In this document: piece by piece, positions 31,617 through 41,395 of the stretch | How the letters are laid out: each line of letters opens with the position of its first letter | Position numbering within the stretch: position 1 is the stretch's first letter | From: JAAFIP01 sp963775085 | GTDB lineage: Bacteria > Pseudomonadota > Gammaproteobacteria > Burkholderiales > Burkholderiaceae_C | Length of the DNA stretch: 64,000 nucleotides | Reading direction: 5' to 3' | NCBI GenBank assembly: GCA_963775085.1 | Contig: CAVZHO010000006.1 | Span: 1-64,000, forward strand | The notes under the pieces: model-generated | What the model was told of the DNA's origin: nothing | The model's database searches: none | What the model saw: only the letters and a program-made list of their open reading frames with translations | Program-made: the position numbers and the translations under genes

Positions 31617-33095
31617 ATGGGAAAAGCCACTGGATTTTTAGAATTTGACCGCGTTGACGAGGGCTACAAGCCAGTGCCCGAGCGCCTCAAGCATTACAAA
31701 GAGTTTGTTATCGGCCTAAGCGAGGACGATGCCAAAAAGCAGGGCGCGCGCTGCATGGACTGCGGCACGCCGTTTTGCAACAACGGCTGCCCGGTGAACA
31801 ACATCATTCCGGACTTCAACGACCTGGTGTTCCAAGGCGACTGGAAGAATGCCCTCACCGTGCTGCACAGCACCAACAACTTCCCCGAGTTCACCGGCCG
31901 CATCTGCCCCGCGCCGTGCGAAGAGGCCTGCGTGCTCAATATCAACAACGACCCCATCGGCATCAAAAGCATTGAGCACGCTATCATTGATCGCGCCTGG
32001 AAAGAGGGCTGGGTCAAGCCGCAGATTGCCAAACACAAGACCGGCAAGAAGGTTGCCGTGGTGGGCTCTGGCCCCGCAGGCATGGCCGCCGCGCAGCAGC
32101 TCGCACGCGCAGGCCACGACGTGACCTTGTTTGAAAAGAACGACCGCGTGGGTGGCCTGCTGCGTTATGGCATTCCTGATTTCAAAATGGAAAAGCACCA
32201 CATCGACCGCCGCGTAGAGCAGATGCAAGCCGAGGGCGTGACTTTTAAAACCGGCGTGATGGTGGCGGCCCTGGACAAAGGCAGCAACGTCACCAATTGG
32301 GCGAAGGAAAGTATCAGCCCTGAGCAACTCAAAAAAGACTTTGATGCCGTACTGCTGACCGGCGGTGCCGAGCAAAGCCGCGACCTGCCCGTGCCGGGCC
32401 GCGACCTGCAGGGCGTGCACTTCGCCATGGAATTTTTGCCCATGCAAAACAAGGTCAATGCGGGCGACAAGGTGAAAGACCAGATCCTGGCCACGGGCAA
32501 ACACGTCGTCGTCATCGGTGGCGGCGACACCGGCAGTGACTGCATTGGCACCAGCAACCGCCATGGCGCGGCCAGTGTGATGCAGTTTGAACTGCTGCCC
32601 ATGCCCCCCGAGCAAGAGAACAAGCCGCTGGTCTGGCCCTACTGGCCGATCAAGCTGCGCACCAGCTCCAGCCAGGAGGAAGGCTGCGAACGTGAGTTTT
32701 CCATCGCCACCAAAGAGTTCATCGGTGGTGAGGGCAAAGACAAGGGAAAGGTCAAAGCCCTCAAGACCGTGCACCTGGAGTGGGTGGGCGGCAAGATGAC
32801 AGAAATAGCGGGAACCGAGAAAGTGATCCCAGCCGACCTGGTGCTACTGGCCATGGGCTTTGTCAGCCCGGTGGCTTCCGTGCTGGAGGCCTTTGGCATC
32901 GACAAAGACGCACGCGGCAACGCCAAGGCCGGCACCGACTTTACGGGTGGTTACGCGACCAATGTGGCCAAGGTGTTTGCCGCAGGCGACATGCGCCGGG
33001 GCCAATCGCTGGTGGTCTGGGCGATCCGCGAAGGCCGCCAGGCCGCGCGTTCGGTCGATGAATTTCTGATGGGCTTTAGTGACTTGCCGCGCTGA
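31617..33095 (+). CDS. gltD: Glutamate synthase small subunit GltD
   Basis: Passes electrons from NADPH through FAD and Fe-S clusters to GltB. The N-terminal Fe-S cysteines lie in CMDCGTPFCNNGCPVNN and CPAPCEEAC. The FAD site is VVGSGPAGMAAAQQLA at about 149-164 and the NADPH site VVIGGGDTGSDC at about 299-310. The C-terminal FAD loop is AAGDMRRGQSLVVWAI. The length of 492 is normal and the frame is intact, unlike gltB. Confidence 0.96.
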   Translation: MGKATGFLEFDRVDEGYKPVPERLKHYKEFVIGLSEDDAKKQGARCMDCGTPFCNNGCPVNNIIPDFNDLVFQGDWKNALTVLHSTNNFPEFTGRICPAPCEEACVLNINNDPIGIKSIEHAIIDRAWKEGWVKPQIAKHKTGKKVAVVGSGPAGMAAAQQLARAGHDVTLFEKNDRVGGLLRYGIPDFKMEKHHIDRRVEQMQAEGVTFKTGVMVAALDKGSNVTNWAKESISPEQLKKDFDAVLLTGGAEQSRDLPVPGRDLQGVHFAMEFLPMQNKVNAGDKVKDQILATGKHVVVIGGGDTGSDCIGTSNRHGAASVMQFELLPMPPEQENKPLVWPYWPIKLRTSSSQEEGCEREFSIATKEFIGGEGKDKGKVKALKTVHLEWVGGKMTEIAGTEKVIPADLVLLAMGFVSPVASVLEAFGIDKDARGNAKAGTDFTGGYATNVAKVFAAGDMRRGQSLVVWAIREGRQAARSVDEFLMGFSDLPR

Positions 33096-33110
33096 GACTG
33101 CGCTGTCGAG

Positions 33111-34062
33111 TTACTCCGCTTTGATATTGAGTTCTTTCACCAAGCGGCTCCACTTGCCCACCTCGCCTTCAATGTAGCGGCGCACGGCGGGGCGGTCCAT
33201 GCTGGTGGACTCCAGTGACAGGGTGGCAAATCGGTCTTGCAAAGCTTTGGCAGTCAGGGCCTTGTTCACCTGTGTGTTGAGCAGGTCCAACACCGCTGGC
33301 GGTGTTTTGCCGGGTGCAAACAAGGCAAACCAGGTGTTGGCTTCAAAATCTTTGTAGCCCAGCTCGGCTAGTGTGGGCACATCGGGCAGGGCGGGGCTGC
33401 GCTTCAATGAGGTCACCGCTATCGGACGCACCTTGCCCGCCTTCACAAACGGCACGGCAGGCGGCATGGAGGTGGATGCGATGGGCACTTGGCCGCTGAC
33501 CACCGCATTGGTGGCGGCTGCGGGTTGGAACGGCACATGGGTGATGTCCAGCTTGTTGAAGCCGCGAAACAACCACTCCGCACCCAGCTGGGTGGTGGTG
33601 CCATTGCCCGAGGATGCGTAGGCCATCTTCTCGGTGCGCGCCAGCGCCAGTAGCTCGGCCAGGTTGTTGGCCTTCACATCCGGGTGCACGTACAGCAGGT
33701 TGGGCGTAAAGGCCGTCAAGGCAACGGCCTGCAGGTCGTTGACCGCGTCGTAGCCCGCGTTGGCAAAGAGTGTGGGGTTGACGGAATAGGCCACGCTGTG
33801 CATCAGCAGCGTGTAGCCGTCGGCCGGGGCATTCATCACACCCACGAGTAGCAATATTGCCGCCTGCGCCGGGCTTGTTTTCTACGATGACCGGTTGGCC
33901 CAGCAGGCCGGAGAGCTGCTCGCCCAACAGGCGCGCGACGATGTCGGTCGAGCTGCCGGGCGCAAATGCGACGATGATTTTGATCGGCTTTTCGGGGAAC
34001 ACCGCGTGGGCGGGAAAAGCCACCGAGAAGAAGGCTACCAACAAGACAATGATGCGCTGCAT
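33111..34062 (-). pseudogene. TctC-type tripartite tricarboxylate receptor, frameshifted
   Basis: Periplasmic solute-binding protein of the Bug/TctC family. From 34062 it reads a signal peptide (MQRIIVLLVAFFSVAFPAHA), then FPEKPIKIIVAFAPGSSTDI and VENKPGAGGNIA. The frame breaks at about 33841-33852 and resumes VGVMNAPADGYTLLM, ending in GKWSRLVKELNIKAE. One extra base (about 33846) explains it. With that base removed the protein is 316 residues, the usual family length. No TctA/TctB membrane genes are nearby, as is normal for orphan Bug proteins. It may be a sequencing error. Confidence 0.85.
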
Positions 34063-34159
34063 GAGAGGACTCCGGGATGGGTTGATGTCGCCACTGTAAT
34101 TCATTCTGGCATTCTGCGGACTTACCCGAAGGCCGTAGCTTGAGTTTGGCTCAGGCAGC

Positions 34160-34813
34160 TTAAGCCATGGATGCGCTCGTATTCGCTCCGCGCTCAATCA
34201 CCACTTCAGCATCCAGCAAATCGCGTGAATGGTTCAGGTCTGACTGGCTGATGAGCACCGACAGGCCACTGCCGCGTAACTGGCCGATCACCTCCGATAA
34301 GCGTTGCGACAGGGCTGGGGCTACACCTTCAAAAGGTTCGTCCAGCAGCAGCAGTTTGGTACCCACACTCAGCGCGCGGGCCAGCGCTGCCATTTTTTGC
34401 TGACCGCCGGAGAGCAGCAAGGCTTTGCGCTGGCGCATCTCGCGCAGTTCGGGCAGCACGCTATAGACAAACTCCAGCCGTTCGCGCAGCACCAAAGTGG
34501 GCGATACCCACAGTGGCAGGCAAATGTTTTCCTCCACCGTTAGCTCGGGTACCAGGCCCCGGTCTTCGGGCATGTAGCCGATGCCGTGGTTCACGCGCGT
34601 GTGCGGCGCGGCTTGGGATAGATCGGTATCGTCCATGCGCAGGCTGCCTGCCAGCAAGGGCAAGTGGCCCATGATGGTACGCATCACGGTGGTTTTTCCC
34701 GCCCCGTTGCGGCCAATCAAGCCGACCATATGGCCCGGCTCGATGCGGATGGAGAAGTTGCGCAGCACCTCGACGTTTTGGATGGCCACCTTGGCCGACT
34801 CTAGCGCGATCAT
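34160..34813 (-). CDS. ABC transporter ATP-binding protein, LivF type
   Basis: Second ATPase of a branched-chain-amino-acid-type (HAAT) importer. Walker A GRNGAGKTT, signature LLSGGQQK, Walker B LLLLDEPFEG. At 217 residues it is about 15-20 shorter than typical LivF, mainly at the C-terminus. It overlaps the preceding LivG-type gene by four bases (ATGA). The substrate is not evident. Confidence 0.92.
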   Translation of the reverse strand: MIALESAKVAIQNVEVLRNFSIRIEPGHMVGLIGRNGAGKTTVMRTIMGHLPLLAGSLRMDDTDLSQAAPHTRVNHGIGYMPEDRGLVPELTVEENICLPLWVSPTLVLRERLEFVYSVLPELREMRQRKALLLSGGQQKMAALARALSVGTKLLLLDEPFEGVAPALSQRLSEVIGQLRGSGLSVLISQSDLNHSRDLLDAEVVIERGANTSASMA

Positions 34814-35622
34814 GCCTGCTGCTCCTGGGTGGTGTGGGCAGAGCCGGTGACGTAGCGGCGCACTTCGGGGTCGATCAGCACGTCTTTGGCCAGGCCATCG
34901 GCCAGCACACGGCCACTGTAGAAGGCGGCCACGCGGGTGGCGTAGCGCTGCACAATGTCCATGTCATGCTCTACAAACACCACGGTGACAGGCACCGCAC
35001 TGCCATGCGATTCAATCGCGCGCACCACGGTGTCCATCGTGCTGAATTTTTCGTCGGCGCTGACGCCGCTGGTGGGCTCATCCAGCAGCAAGAGGCGCGG
35101 CTGGCCAGTAAGCGCCATGGCGATGTCCAGCAGCTTGCGCACACCGCCCGGCAGCTCCAGCACCGGGCGATGTACATGGGCCGATAGGTTGAACTGCGCG
35201 AGCAGCTCCTGGCACTGCGCTACCGATGCCGTGTCATGCGCCGGCATAAAGAATTGGCGGTGCGCGCGATTGCAGTGCAGGGCGGTGAGCATGTTGTCCA
35301 GCACCGTCATGTGCAGGCACAGCTGCGGAATCTGGAACGAGCGCGCCACGCCTCGGCGCGTGATTTCGCGCGGCGAGCGGGCGGTGATGTCTTCGCCGCC
35401 GAGCAAAATTTGCCCGGCGCTGGGCTTGAGGTAACCGGTGATCATGTTGACAAAGGTGGTCTTGCCGGCACCGTTGCTGCCGATCAGGCACAGGCGCTCG
35501 CCAGCGGCAATGTCGATGTTCACATCAGCAGCGGCCACCACCGCGCCAAAGCTGCGCTGCAAGCCGCGTGCGGAGAGCACGGGTTGGGTAGTGTCAATTG
35601 ACGGGGAAGCGTGTTTGCTCAT
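34810..35622 (-). CDS. ABC transporter ATP-binding protein, LivG type
   Basis: First ATPase of the importer. Walker A GSNGAGKTT, Walker B LLLLDEPTSGV, H-loop in VFVEHDMDIV. The signature motif reads LPGGVRK in place of LSGGxxx, an unusual Pro and a missing Gln. The length is 270. It begins one base after the stop of the LivM-type gene. Whether the altered signature lowers activity is unknown. Confidence 0.92.
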   Translation of the reverse strand: MSKHASPSIDTTQPVLSARGLQRSFGAVVAAADVNIDIAAGERLCLIGSNGAGKTTFVNMITGYLKPSAGQILLGGEDITARSPREITRRGVARSFQIPQLCLHMTVLDNMLTALHCNRAHRQFFMPAHDTASVAQCQELLAQFNLSAHVHRPVLELPGGVRKLLDIAMALTGQPRLLLLDEPTSGVSADEKFSTMDTVVRAIESHGSAVPVTVVFVEHDMDIVQRYATRVAAFYSGRVLADGLAKDVLIDPEVRRYVTGSAHTTQEQQA

Positions 35623-35623
35623 G

Positions 35624-36577
35624 TCATGCCCCTGCCTTGCGTTGCAGGCGTTTGAGCAGGGAGCCCAAGCCGTCCGGCAAAAAGCGGATCACCAGCAGCA
35701 AGAATATGCCCAGCACCATTTGCCATGTGTTGGGAAAGTAGGCGCTGGAGAACGAACGCACCAGCTCCAGTAAAAAGGAACCTGCCAAAATCGCAATCAC
35801 GCTGTGGTAGCCCGCCAAAATGGCCACAAAAACAAACTCGCCCGAGGTCGTCCAGTAGCTAAAATTTGGGTCAATATGCCCCAGCGCCACCACACTGAGC
35901 GCGCCGCCCACGCCGCCTAAAAAAGCCGCCAGCACATAGTTCCAGGCTACCAGGTTGACCACCGACATGCCCAGGTACTCCACCCGCAGCTCGTTCTCGC
36001 GCACGGCCAGCGACAACAGGCCGCGCCGCGAGTCGCAGTACAGGCGCACCAGCGCGGCCAGTAGGCAGCTGATGACCACCGTCACGCACCACAGCATGAG
36101 CTGGGTTTGGCCACCAGGCGCTTTGCTGCCGAACAGTGTGGGCTGGGTCACGTTAAAGCCGTCTGAGCCGCCCAGCACCTCGGTTTTGACCAGCACGCCG
36201 TACAACACCATCGACAACGCCAGCGTCAGCATGGCAAAAAAGATGCCCCGGTAGCGCGCCAGCAGGGGCGCAAAGGGCGCGGCAATCAGCACCGCGCAGA
36301 TGCCGCCCAGTGCGGCCAGGATCAGCACATCAGTAATGCCCATTTTGTTGAATGCCAGCGCCGCAGCGTAGCCCCCCGTTGCAAACACCAGGCCCTGACC
36401 AAAGGGCACCACGCCGCTGCGCATCATGATCAAAATGCCTAAAGAGACCAGGCCATTGGCCAGCGCGATGGTGCCCAGCGACATCAGCCACTTGGGCACG
36501 ATAAAGCCGGCGATGAGCAGTGCCACGATGGCGACTGTGCAGGACATTGCGACTCGCCGCGAAGAAGGGTGAGACAA
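35624..36577 (-). CDS. ABC transporter permease, LivM type
   Basis: Inner-membrane permease with about nine to ten hydrophobic segments over 317 residues. The family pattern is visible in ALANGLVSLGILIMMRSGVV (near 35-54) and GVGGALSVVALGHIDPNF (near 230). It forms the translocation path with the LivH-type protein encoded just upstream. Confidence 0.92.
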   Translation of the reverse strand: MSHPSSRRVAMSCTVAIVALLIAGFIVPKWLMSLGTIALANGLVSLGILIMMRSGVVPFGQGLVFATGGYAAALAFNKMGITDVLILAALGGICAVLIAAPFAPLLARYRGIFFAMLTLALSMVLYGVLVKTEVLGGSDGFNVTQPTLFGSKAPGGQTQLMLWCVTVVISCLLAALVRLYCDSRRGLLSLAVRENELRVEYLGMSVVNLVAWNYVLAAFLGGVGGALSVVALGHIDPNFSYWTTSGEFVFVAILAGYHSVIAILAGSFLLELVRSFSSAYFPNTWQMVLGIFLLLVIRFLPDGLGSLLKRLQRKAGA

Positions 36578-36588
36578 AGCGGGCTCCC

Positions 36589-37485
36589 TTAAATCTTGCG
36601 TGCCTGCACGCGCTGGAACAAGCCCTCGGGCTTGAACACCAAAATGGCCGCCATCACCACGTAAATGCTAAACAGCTCGGCCGGTGGCCAGATGTGCACC
36701 GAGGCCGCGCGTGCCATGCCCACCACGAGCGCGCCAATGGCCGCGCCCTCGATACTGCCCAGCCCACCGATGATGACCACCGCAAAGCTCACGATGATCA
36801 CGCCCACACTTAGACCCGGTTGCACCGAGATCATTGGCGCAGTCAGTGCACCACCCAGTGCCGCAAAAAACACGCCCACCATGAAGGCCCCGGTATAGAT
36901 GCGCGAGACATTCACGCCCATACTAGAAGCGACCTCGGGGCTGTGGATGACAGCGGTGACGATTTTTCCGCTCTGGGTACGGTTAAGTACCCACCACGTC
37001 ACACCCCCGCACAGCACCGCCAAAATCACCAAGATCAGGTCGTAGCCCACGTAGCTCAGGCCACCCAATTGCAGGTTGCCAAAGGCCTGGTAGGTGTCTG
37101 ACACATAGTAGGGGTTGACCCCCCAAACTAACTTGGTGACATCTTCCAATATTAAAAACAGCGCGTAGGTGACGAGCACCAACAGCACTTCATCACGCCC
37201 ATAAAACATCCGCAGCAGGCCGCGCTCTACCAAAGGCGCTAGCAAGGCGGCTACGCCTACCGCCGCTGCCACCAGGGCCACCACCGTCAGGGCGGGTGAC
37301 ACCTTCATGGCCAGCAGCCAACCTACCAGGCTGGCTCCGGCGTAGGCACCCACGGCGTAGAAGCTGCCGTGGGCGATATTCAAAATTTTCAGCACCCCAA
37401 ACACCAGGGTCAAACCGAGTGCCACGATGAACAGCCAAGACGCATAGGTAATGCCGTCCAGGACGATGGTGAGTAATAAACTCAT
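36589..37485 (-). CDS. ABC transporter permease, LivH type
   Basis: Permease of 298 residues with the LivH signature region GLTLVFGVLKILNIAHGSFY near 22-41 and GGLGSIEGAAIGALVVG near 239-255. It lies between the binding protein gene (50-bp gap) and the LivM-type gene, with ribosome-binding-like spacing throughout, so the five genes from 38855 down to 34160 form one operon. Confidence 0.93.
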   Translation of the reverse strand: MSLLLTIVLDGITYASWLFIVALGLTLVFGVLKILNIAHGSFYAVGAYAGASLVGWLLAMKVSPALTVVALVAAAVGVAALLAPLVERGLLRMFYGRDEVLLVLVTYALFLILEDVTKLVWGVNPYYVSDTYQAFGNLQLGGLSYVGYDLILVILAVLCGGVTWWVLNRTQSGKIVTAVIHSPEVASSMGVNVSRIYTGAFMVGVFFAALGGALTAPMISVQPGLSVGVIIVSFAVVIIGGLGSIEGAAIGALVVGMARAASVHIWPPAELFSIYVVMAAILVFKPEGLFQRVQARKI

Positions 37486-37535
37486 GCTTGCATAACCTTA
37501 TCGTCCTCTGCGGCTGGTATTTTCTTAGGGAGCTC

Positions 37536-38855
37536 TTAACACTTGGAGCCAGGAAAGCCCGCCTTCAGCCATTCCTCACTCTTCATATTGGCAGGCGGAT
37601 TCACGCACTCCGCAGGGAAGCGCATGATGTCGTCCAGCACCACCATTTTTTTGCCCGCGTCCCAACGGGTTTTGCCAATCGCAGTATCCTGGATGGCCTG
37701 GTGACCGTCGCCCAAGGTCATGCGGATCGTGCCAGCAGGCGATTCCCAACTGCTGCCTTTGAGCGCAGCGGCCAGTTGCTCGGGCGTAGGCTTTTTGCCG
37801 CCGTTGGCAGCCATGGCTTTTTCTGCCGCTTGCTTGAGGCCAAACAGGGCTTGCGCCATACGGTACGGGGCTTGTACCGGGTAGACGTTTTGCGCCTTCT
37901 CGTACAGATTGAACCACCAGTCGTTCAGCGCTGATTTGGGCGCCATCAAACCATAGGCGCCGCGTGCACCCAGTATCGCGCCGTTGGGCATTTTCTCGCC
38001 CAAACCGGGCAGCACATGGTCAGCGGCAGAGAACACCGGGGTTTGCTTTTGGAATACGCCGCGCGCACTGGCCTGCAAGATAAAGGCCTGCAAGTCGCCG
38101 CCCCACAGGCTGGAGTGCAAAATCTCTGCGGGCTTGGTGAGTAACACCGAAATCTCGGTGCCGTACTGGCCGGCGCCAAACTTGGGCAGCAAGTCTGCAT
38201 CGTGCTTGGCACCCTTGTAGAGCTGGTCCATGGCGATCATGAAGTCTTTGCGGCTGTCCTGGCCCCAGGCGTAGTCCTGGTGGATCATGTTAAAGCGCTC
38301 GACCTTGACGTTTTTGGCTTTGAGGTAGCGCGCCAGCGCCACGTTGTCCATGGTGGCGTGTGAGGCAGTACGGAAGACGTACTCGTATTTGTTCTCTTCA
38401 AAAATACGTTGCGTGCCGCAGTCGTACAGAATCAGAAATTTCTTCATTTCCTCAGCTACCGGCGCGACCGCCAGACAGTCGCCCGAGCCTACGTATCCCA
38501 CGACGGCATCCACCTTCTCGCGGTCATACAGGTTGCGCATCTCCTGCACCTGCTTGGTAGCGCCGCCGTTTTCGTCCACATAGACGGGCTCGATCTTCAT
38601 GCCACCAAAGCCGACCTTGTTGTAGGGGGCGGGGCCTGCACCCTTGTTGAAGGCATCAATCAGTACCTTGGCCCCGTTGATGGCGGGCACGCCGAAACTT
38701 TCAGCGGCCTGGCCGGAGAGAAAGCTGACGATGCCGACCTTGAAGGTTTCCTGCGCCATGGCGGGAAGCACAGCCAGCGAGACGGCTGCGGCCACACAGG
38801 CTTTGCGTAGACTGCTCGGAAGTGTATGTCCAGTCAATTTAAAACGTAAGGTCAT
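37536..38855 (-). CDS. ABC transporter substrate-binding protein, LivK/Peripla_BP_6 type
   Basis: Periplasmic binding protein, 440 residues, that captures the substrate for the Liv-type importer. The start at 38855 is supported by an AGGAG nine bases upstream on the minus strand. The signal peptide ends VLPAMAQ|ETFKVG. The fold pattern FKVGIVSFLSGQAAESFG, then VYVDENGGATKQVQEM and VDAVVGYVGSGDCLA, is clear. The substrate is unknown. Neighbouring cyclase and DUF1007 genes do not settle it. Confidence 0.92.
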   Translation of the reverse strand: MTLRFKLTGHTLPSSLRKACVAAAVSLAVLPAMAQETFKVGIVSFLSGQAAESFGVPAINGAKVLIDAFNKGAGPAPYNKVGFGGMKIEPVYVDENGGATKQVQEMRNLYDREKVDAVVGYVGSGDCLAVAPVAEEMKKFLILYDCGTQRIFEENKYEYVFRTASHATMDNVALARYLKAKNVKVERFNMIHQDYAWGQDSRKDFMIAMDQLYKGAKHDADLLPKFGAGQYGTEISVLLTKPAEILHSSLWGGDLQAFILQASARGVFQKQTPVFSAADHVLPGLGEKMPNGAILGARGAYGLMAPKSALNDWWFNLYEKAQNVYPVQAPYRMAQALFGLKQAAEKAMAANGGKKPTPEQLAAALKGSSWESPAGTIRMTLGDGHQAIQDTAIGKTRWDAGKKMVVLDDIMRFPAECVNPPANMKSEEWLKAGFPGSKC

Positions 38856-39092
38856 AAAAGCTCCTAAGGTTAAAACGTGGCGCAATGCCATGAAGAGAAA
38901 TCTCATGGGACACTTTCCTGCGCACCCACCGTACTGTCACACATCAACACAATATAGTTTTCAGGGTTTCCCCTTGATTTGCGACGCAAGTGACAGACAG
39001 GTGACAGACAGCAGAAAACGCCAGGACTACATTGGTTCGGCTCATCATGGTTTGGGCAGTTCCATTTTTACTTTCTATAACAAGGAGTTGAC

Positions 39093-40046
39093 ATGACATC
39101 TGGCACATCCCTTCGCCCTTGGCTGCTGGCGGTAGCTCTGGGCGCACTTTGCAGCACCAGCGCCTTGGCGCAAAACGACTGGTGCAAATCCAAATGGGGC
39201 CCGAACGATGAAATAGGCGCGGCCAATTTGCTGACGCCGCAACTGGCAGCGGATGCGGCCAAGCTGGTGAAAACAGGTAAAACCTATCCACTGGGGTTTG
39301 AGACCAACGCGGGCACCGCCGCCTATGCACCGCGCACCTGGAGCTTGACCGTGGTGCAACCCGGACAGGCCGGTGGCATCAGCCTGGGCGGCACCAAGAC
39401 CACCTACAACGACGATATCTACATGGGCTGGGTCGGCACCGGCTCCCAACTGGACGGTTTGGGCCATATCGGTATTGACAATGTGTACTACAACTGCAAT
39501 AAAAATTCCGAGTTTGTGCAGGCCAATGGTTTGAAAAAACTCGGCATCGAAAAAGTACCGCCTTTTGTGACGCGCGGCATCGTGCTGGACATGACAGCTT
39601 ATTTCGGCACCCCAATGGTCAAGGAGGGCACGGCGTTTAACCGCAAAGAGATCGACGAGCAGGCGCAGCGCCAGGGCATCAGCATCAAAAAAGGCGATGT
39701 GGTGCTGTTCCACACCGGCTGGCAGGCGCTGGAAGGCAAGGACAATAAACGCTTTTTGTCGGGCGAGCCAGGGCTGGGCAAGGAAGGCGCGCTGTACCTT
39801 GCCTCCAAAGAGGTGATCGCTATCGGTGCAGACACCTGGGCGCTGGAGGTGATTCCGTTTGAAAAAGACGTGGGTGTGTTTGAGGTGCACCAGATATTGC
39901 TGGCCAGAAACGGCATTTATATTCTGGAGAACATGAACACCGGCCCGCTGGTGGCAGACAAAGCCTATGAGTTCATGTTTGTGCTGGGCGCGTCGCGCAT
40001 GACGGGGGGGGTGCAGGCCATCATCAACCCGGTAGCGATCCGCTGA
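39093..40046 (+). CDS. Exported cyclase-family (KynB-like) metal hydrolase
   Basis: Member of the cyclase/kynurenine formamidase-like family. The signal peptide ends STSALAQ|ND. The metal motif, usually HxGTHxDxPxH, appears as GTGSQLDGLGHIG, with the first histidines replaced but the Asp and last His kept. Further family strands include GDVVLFHTGWQ and IGADTWALE. The length is 317. Sequence alone does not give the substrate. The gene is divergent from the ABC importer operon, and its stop overlaps the next start (TGATG). Confidence 0.8.
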   Translation: MTSGTSLRPWLLAVALGALCSTSALAQNDWCKSKWGPNDEIGAANLLTPQLAADAAKLVKTGKTYPLGFETNAGTAAYAPRTWSLTVVQPGQAGGISLGGTKTTYNDDIYMGWVGTGSQLDGLGHIGIDNVYYNCNKNSEFVQANGLKKLGIEKVPPFVTRGIVLDMTAYFGTPMVKEGTAFNRKEIDEQAQRQGISIKKGDVVLFHTGWQALEGKDNKRFLSGEPGLGKEGALYLASKEVIAIGADTWALEVIPFEKDVGVFEVHQILLARNGIYILENMNTGPLVADKAYEFMFVLGASRMTGGVQAIINPVAIR

Positions 40047-40750
40047 TGCGCGAGCGCAATAATCATTCTCGCTCGCGGGCAGGGTGCTCGGGGTGGCTGG
40101 GAGGACTCGTGGGATTGGTTTGTCTTGCAGAACTGGCACACGCCCATCCTCACGGCTCCATCGAATGCAGCGCCCAGGTGCAAATGCATGCCGGGCGGGT
40201 GCAGGCGGTGCGTGGCCAACTGCTGCTGGATGCCTGGCAGTCGCAGCAGGCTATTGCCCTGCTGCGCGATGCCAGTGGCCAGCAAGACCCGCAGCGCCTG
40301 CAACGCTTTGTGTTTGCGCTGAAGATGCAGATCGGGCGCATCAACTGGCTGTTTGATGTGAAAGCCGATGGCGAGAATGTGGAGATCCAGCCCAAGCAAG
40401 ACCCCACGGTGGAAATTGTGGATGAGCGCATTCGCATTGCGATTGATTTCCGGGGCAGTCCCGCAGCGCCGCCCGCGCAGCGCTTTAGCCTGAACTGCTC
40501 CGACCCCACCTACTACTACGTGACTGCTTTTGGCAAAACCATTGCCGTGGCAGCGCCAGAAGGTGCTGCGCGTAATGACGTTGACCCGGCGCAGTTAGCC
40601 GCCAAGTTGGCCCAAATCGGCAAGGTAGAGGCCAGCCCCACAGCCGTTACGGTGCACGGCTGCCAGCCACTGCGCGTTGGCGTGCTGGATGAAAAACTCG
40701 GCGCGCCCCGTGTGGGCATGGCGCGCATGGACTGGGTGTGCGCGCCGTGA
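40046..40750 (+). CDS. DUF1007 family periplasmic protein
   Basis: A 234-residue secreted protein. A signal peptide ends near LAHA, immediately followed by the diagnostic HAHPHGSIE. DUF1007 proteins are annotated as uncharacterised periplasmic components and in some genomes are near nickel/cobalt exporters, so the HxHPHG start may bind metal. It is coupled to the cyclase gene by a one-base overlap. Two cysteines (LNCSDP and HGCQPL) may form a disulfide. Confidence 0.82.
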   Translation: MRERNNHSRSRAGCSGWLGGLVGLVCLAELAHAHPHGSIECSAQVQMHAGRVQAVRGQLLLDAWQSQQAIALLRDASGQQDPQRLQRFVFALKMQIGRINWLFDVKADGENVEIQPKQDPTVEIVDERIRIAIDFRGSPAAPPAQRFSLNCSDPTYYYVTAFGKTIAVAAPEGAARNDVDPAQLAAKLAQIGKVEASPTAVTVHGCQPLRVGVLDEKLGAPRVGMARMDWVCAP

Positions 40751-40823
40751 GATTTTTGCCCCGTGGGTCTTTGAATGGGTGCTGACTTTATCCGCAGGTT
40801 TGTGCACAGCAATCCAACCAGGG

Positions 40824-41351
40824 CTATTTTTCAGCCAGCCCCTTGATACTGGCCAGGCCTTCTTCGTACTTGCTGCCCACCATTTTGTCCATGCTGAACA
40901 CCAAGCCCATGATCTTGGACATCAAGGGGCTGGGGCCATACATGGCCTGCGTGACCAGTGTGCCGCCAACCTGGGGTTGCAATACAAACTCCACGGTATT
41001 GCGGGCTTCAAAGGGCTTTAAAAAGTGCAGGTTAATCACGACCCTGGAATGCGGAATGGACTCGGTAATTTCCATGGTCCCGCTACCGACTTCCTTGTTG
41101 CCCTCCCAGCCATACGCCGCGCCTTTGCCTGCGCCAGAGCCGCTGTACGTGCGCTTGAGCGCTGGGTCAACCTTCTCCCAAGGTGACCAGGCTTCCCATT
41201 GGTGAAAGTCGTTGACCAAGGGGAAAATTCTGTCGGCCGGGGCAGCGATGGTGATGCTGCGTTCTATGCGGAAGCTGTTGGGCCGTGTGCTGGCGTAGAA
41301 GAGTACGCCGACGACCAGTAAAGCGATGATGAGGGTAATTATTTTTAACAC
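40824..41351 (-). CDS. SRPBCC-fold (polyketide cyclase/dehydrase-like) membrane-anchored protein
   Basis: A 175-residue protein with one N-terminal transmembrane helix (residues 4-22) followed by a START-like ligand-binding fold. The family beginning SFRIERSITIAAPADRIFPL and the segment DFHQWEAWSPWEK are typical. The ligand is unknown. It is probably held at the outer face of the inner membrane. Confidence 0.82.
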   Translation of the reverse strand: MLKIITLIIALLVVGVLFYASTRPNSFRIERSITIAAPADRIFPLVNDFHQWEAWSPWEKVDPALKRTYSGSGAGKGAAYGWEGNKEVGSGTMEITESIPHSRVVINLHFLKPFEARNTVEFVLQPQVGGTLVTQAMYGPSPLMSKIMGLVFSMDKMVGSKYEEGLASIKGLAEK

Positions 41352-41395
41352 AGCGTTCTCCTGGTAGTGTGAAGTCGAATTTTATGATGCAGCGA

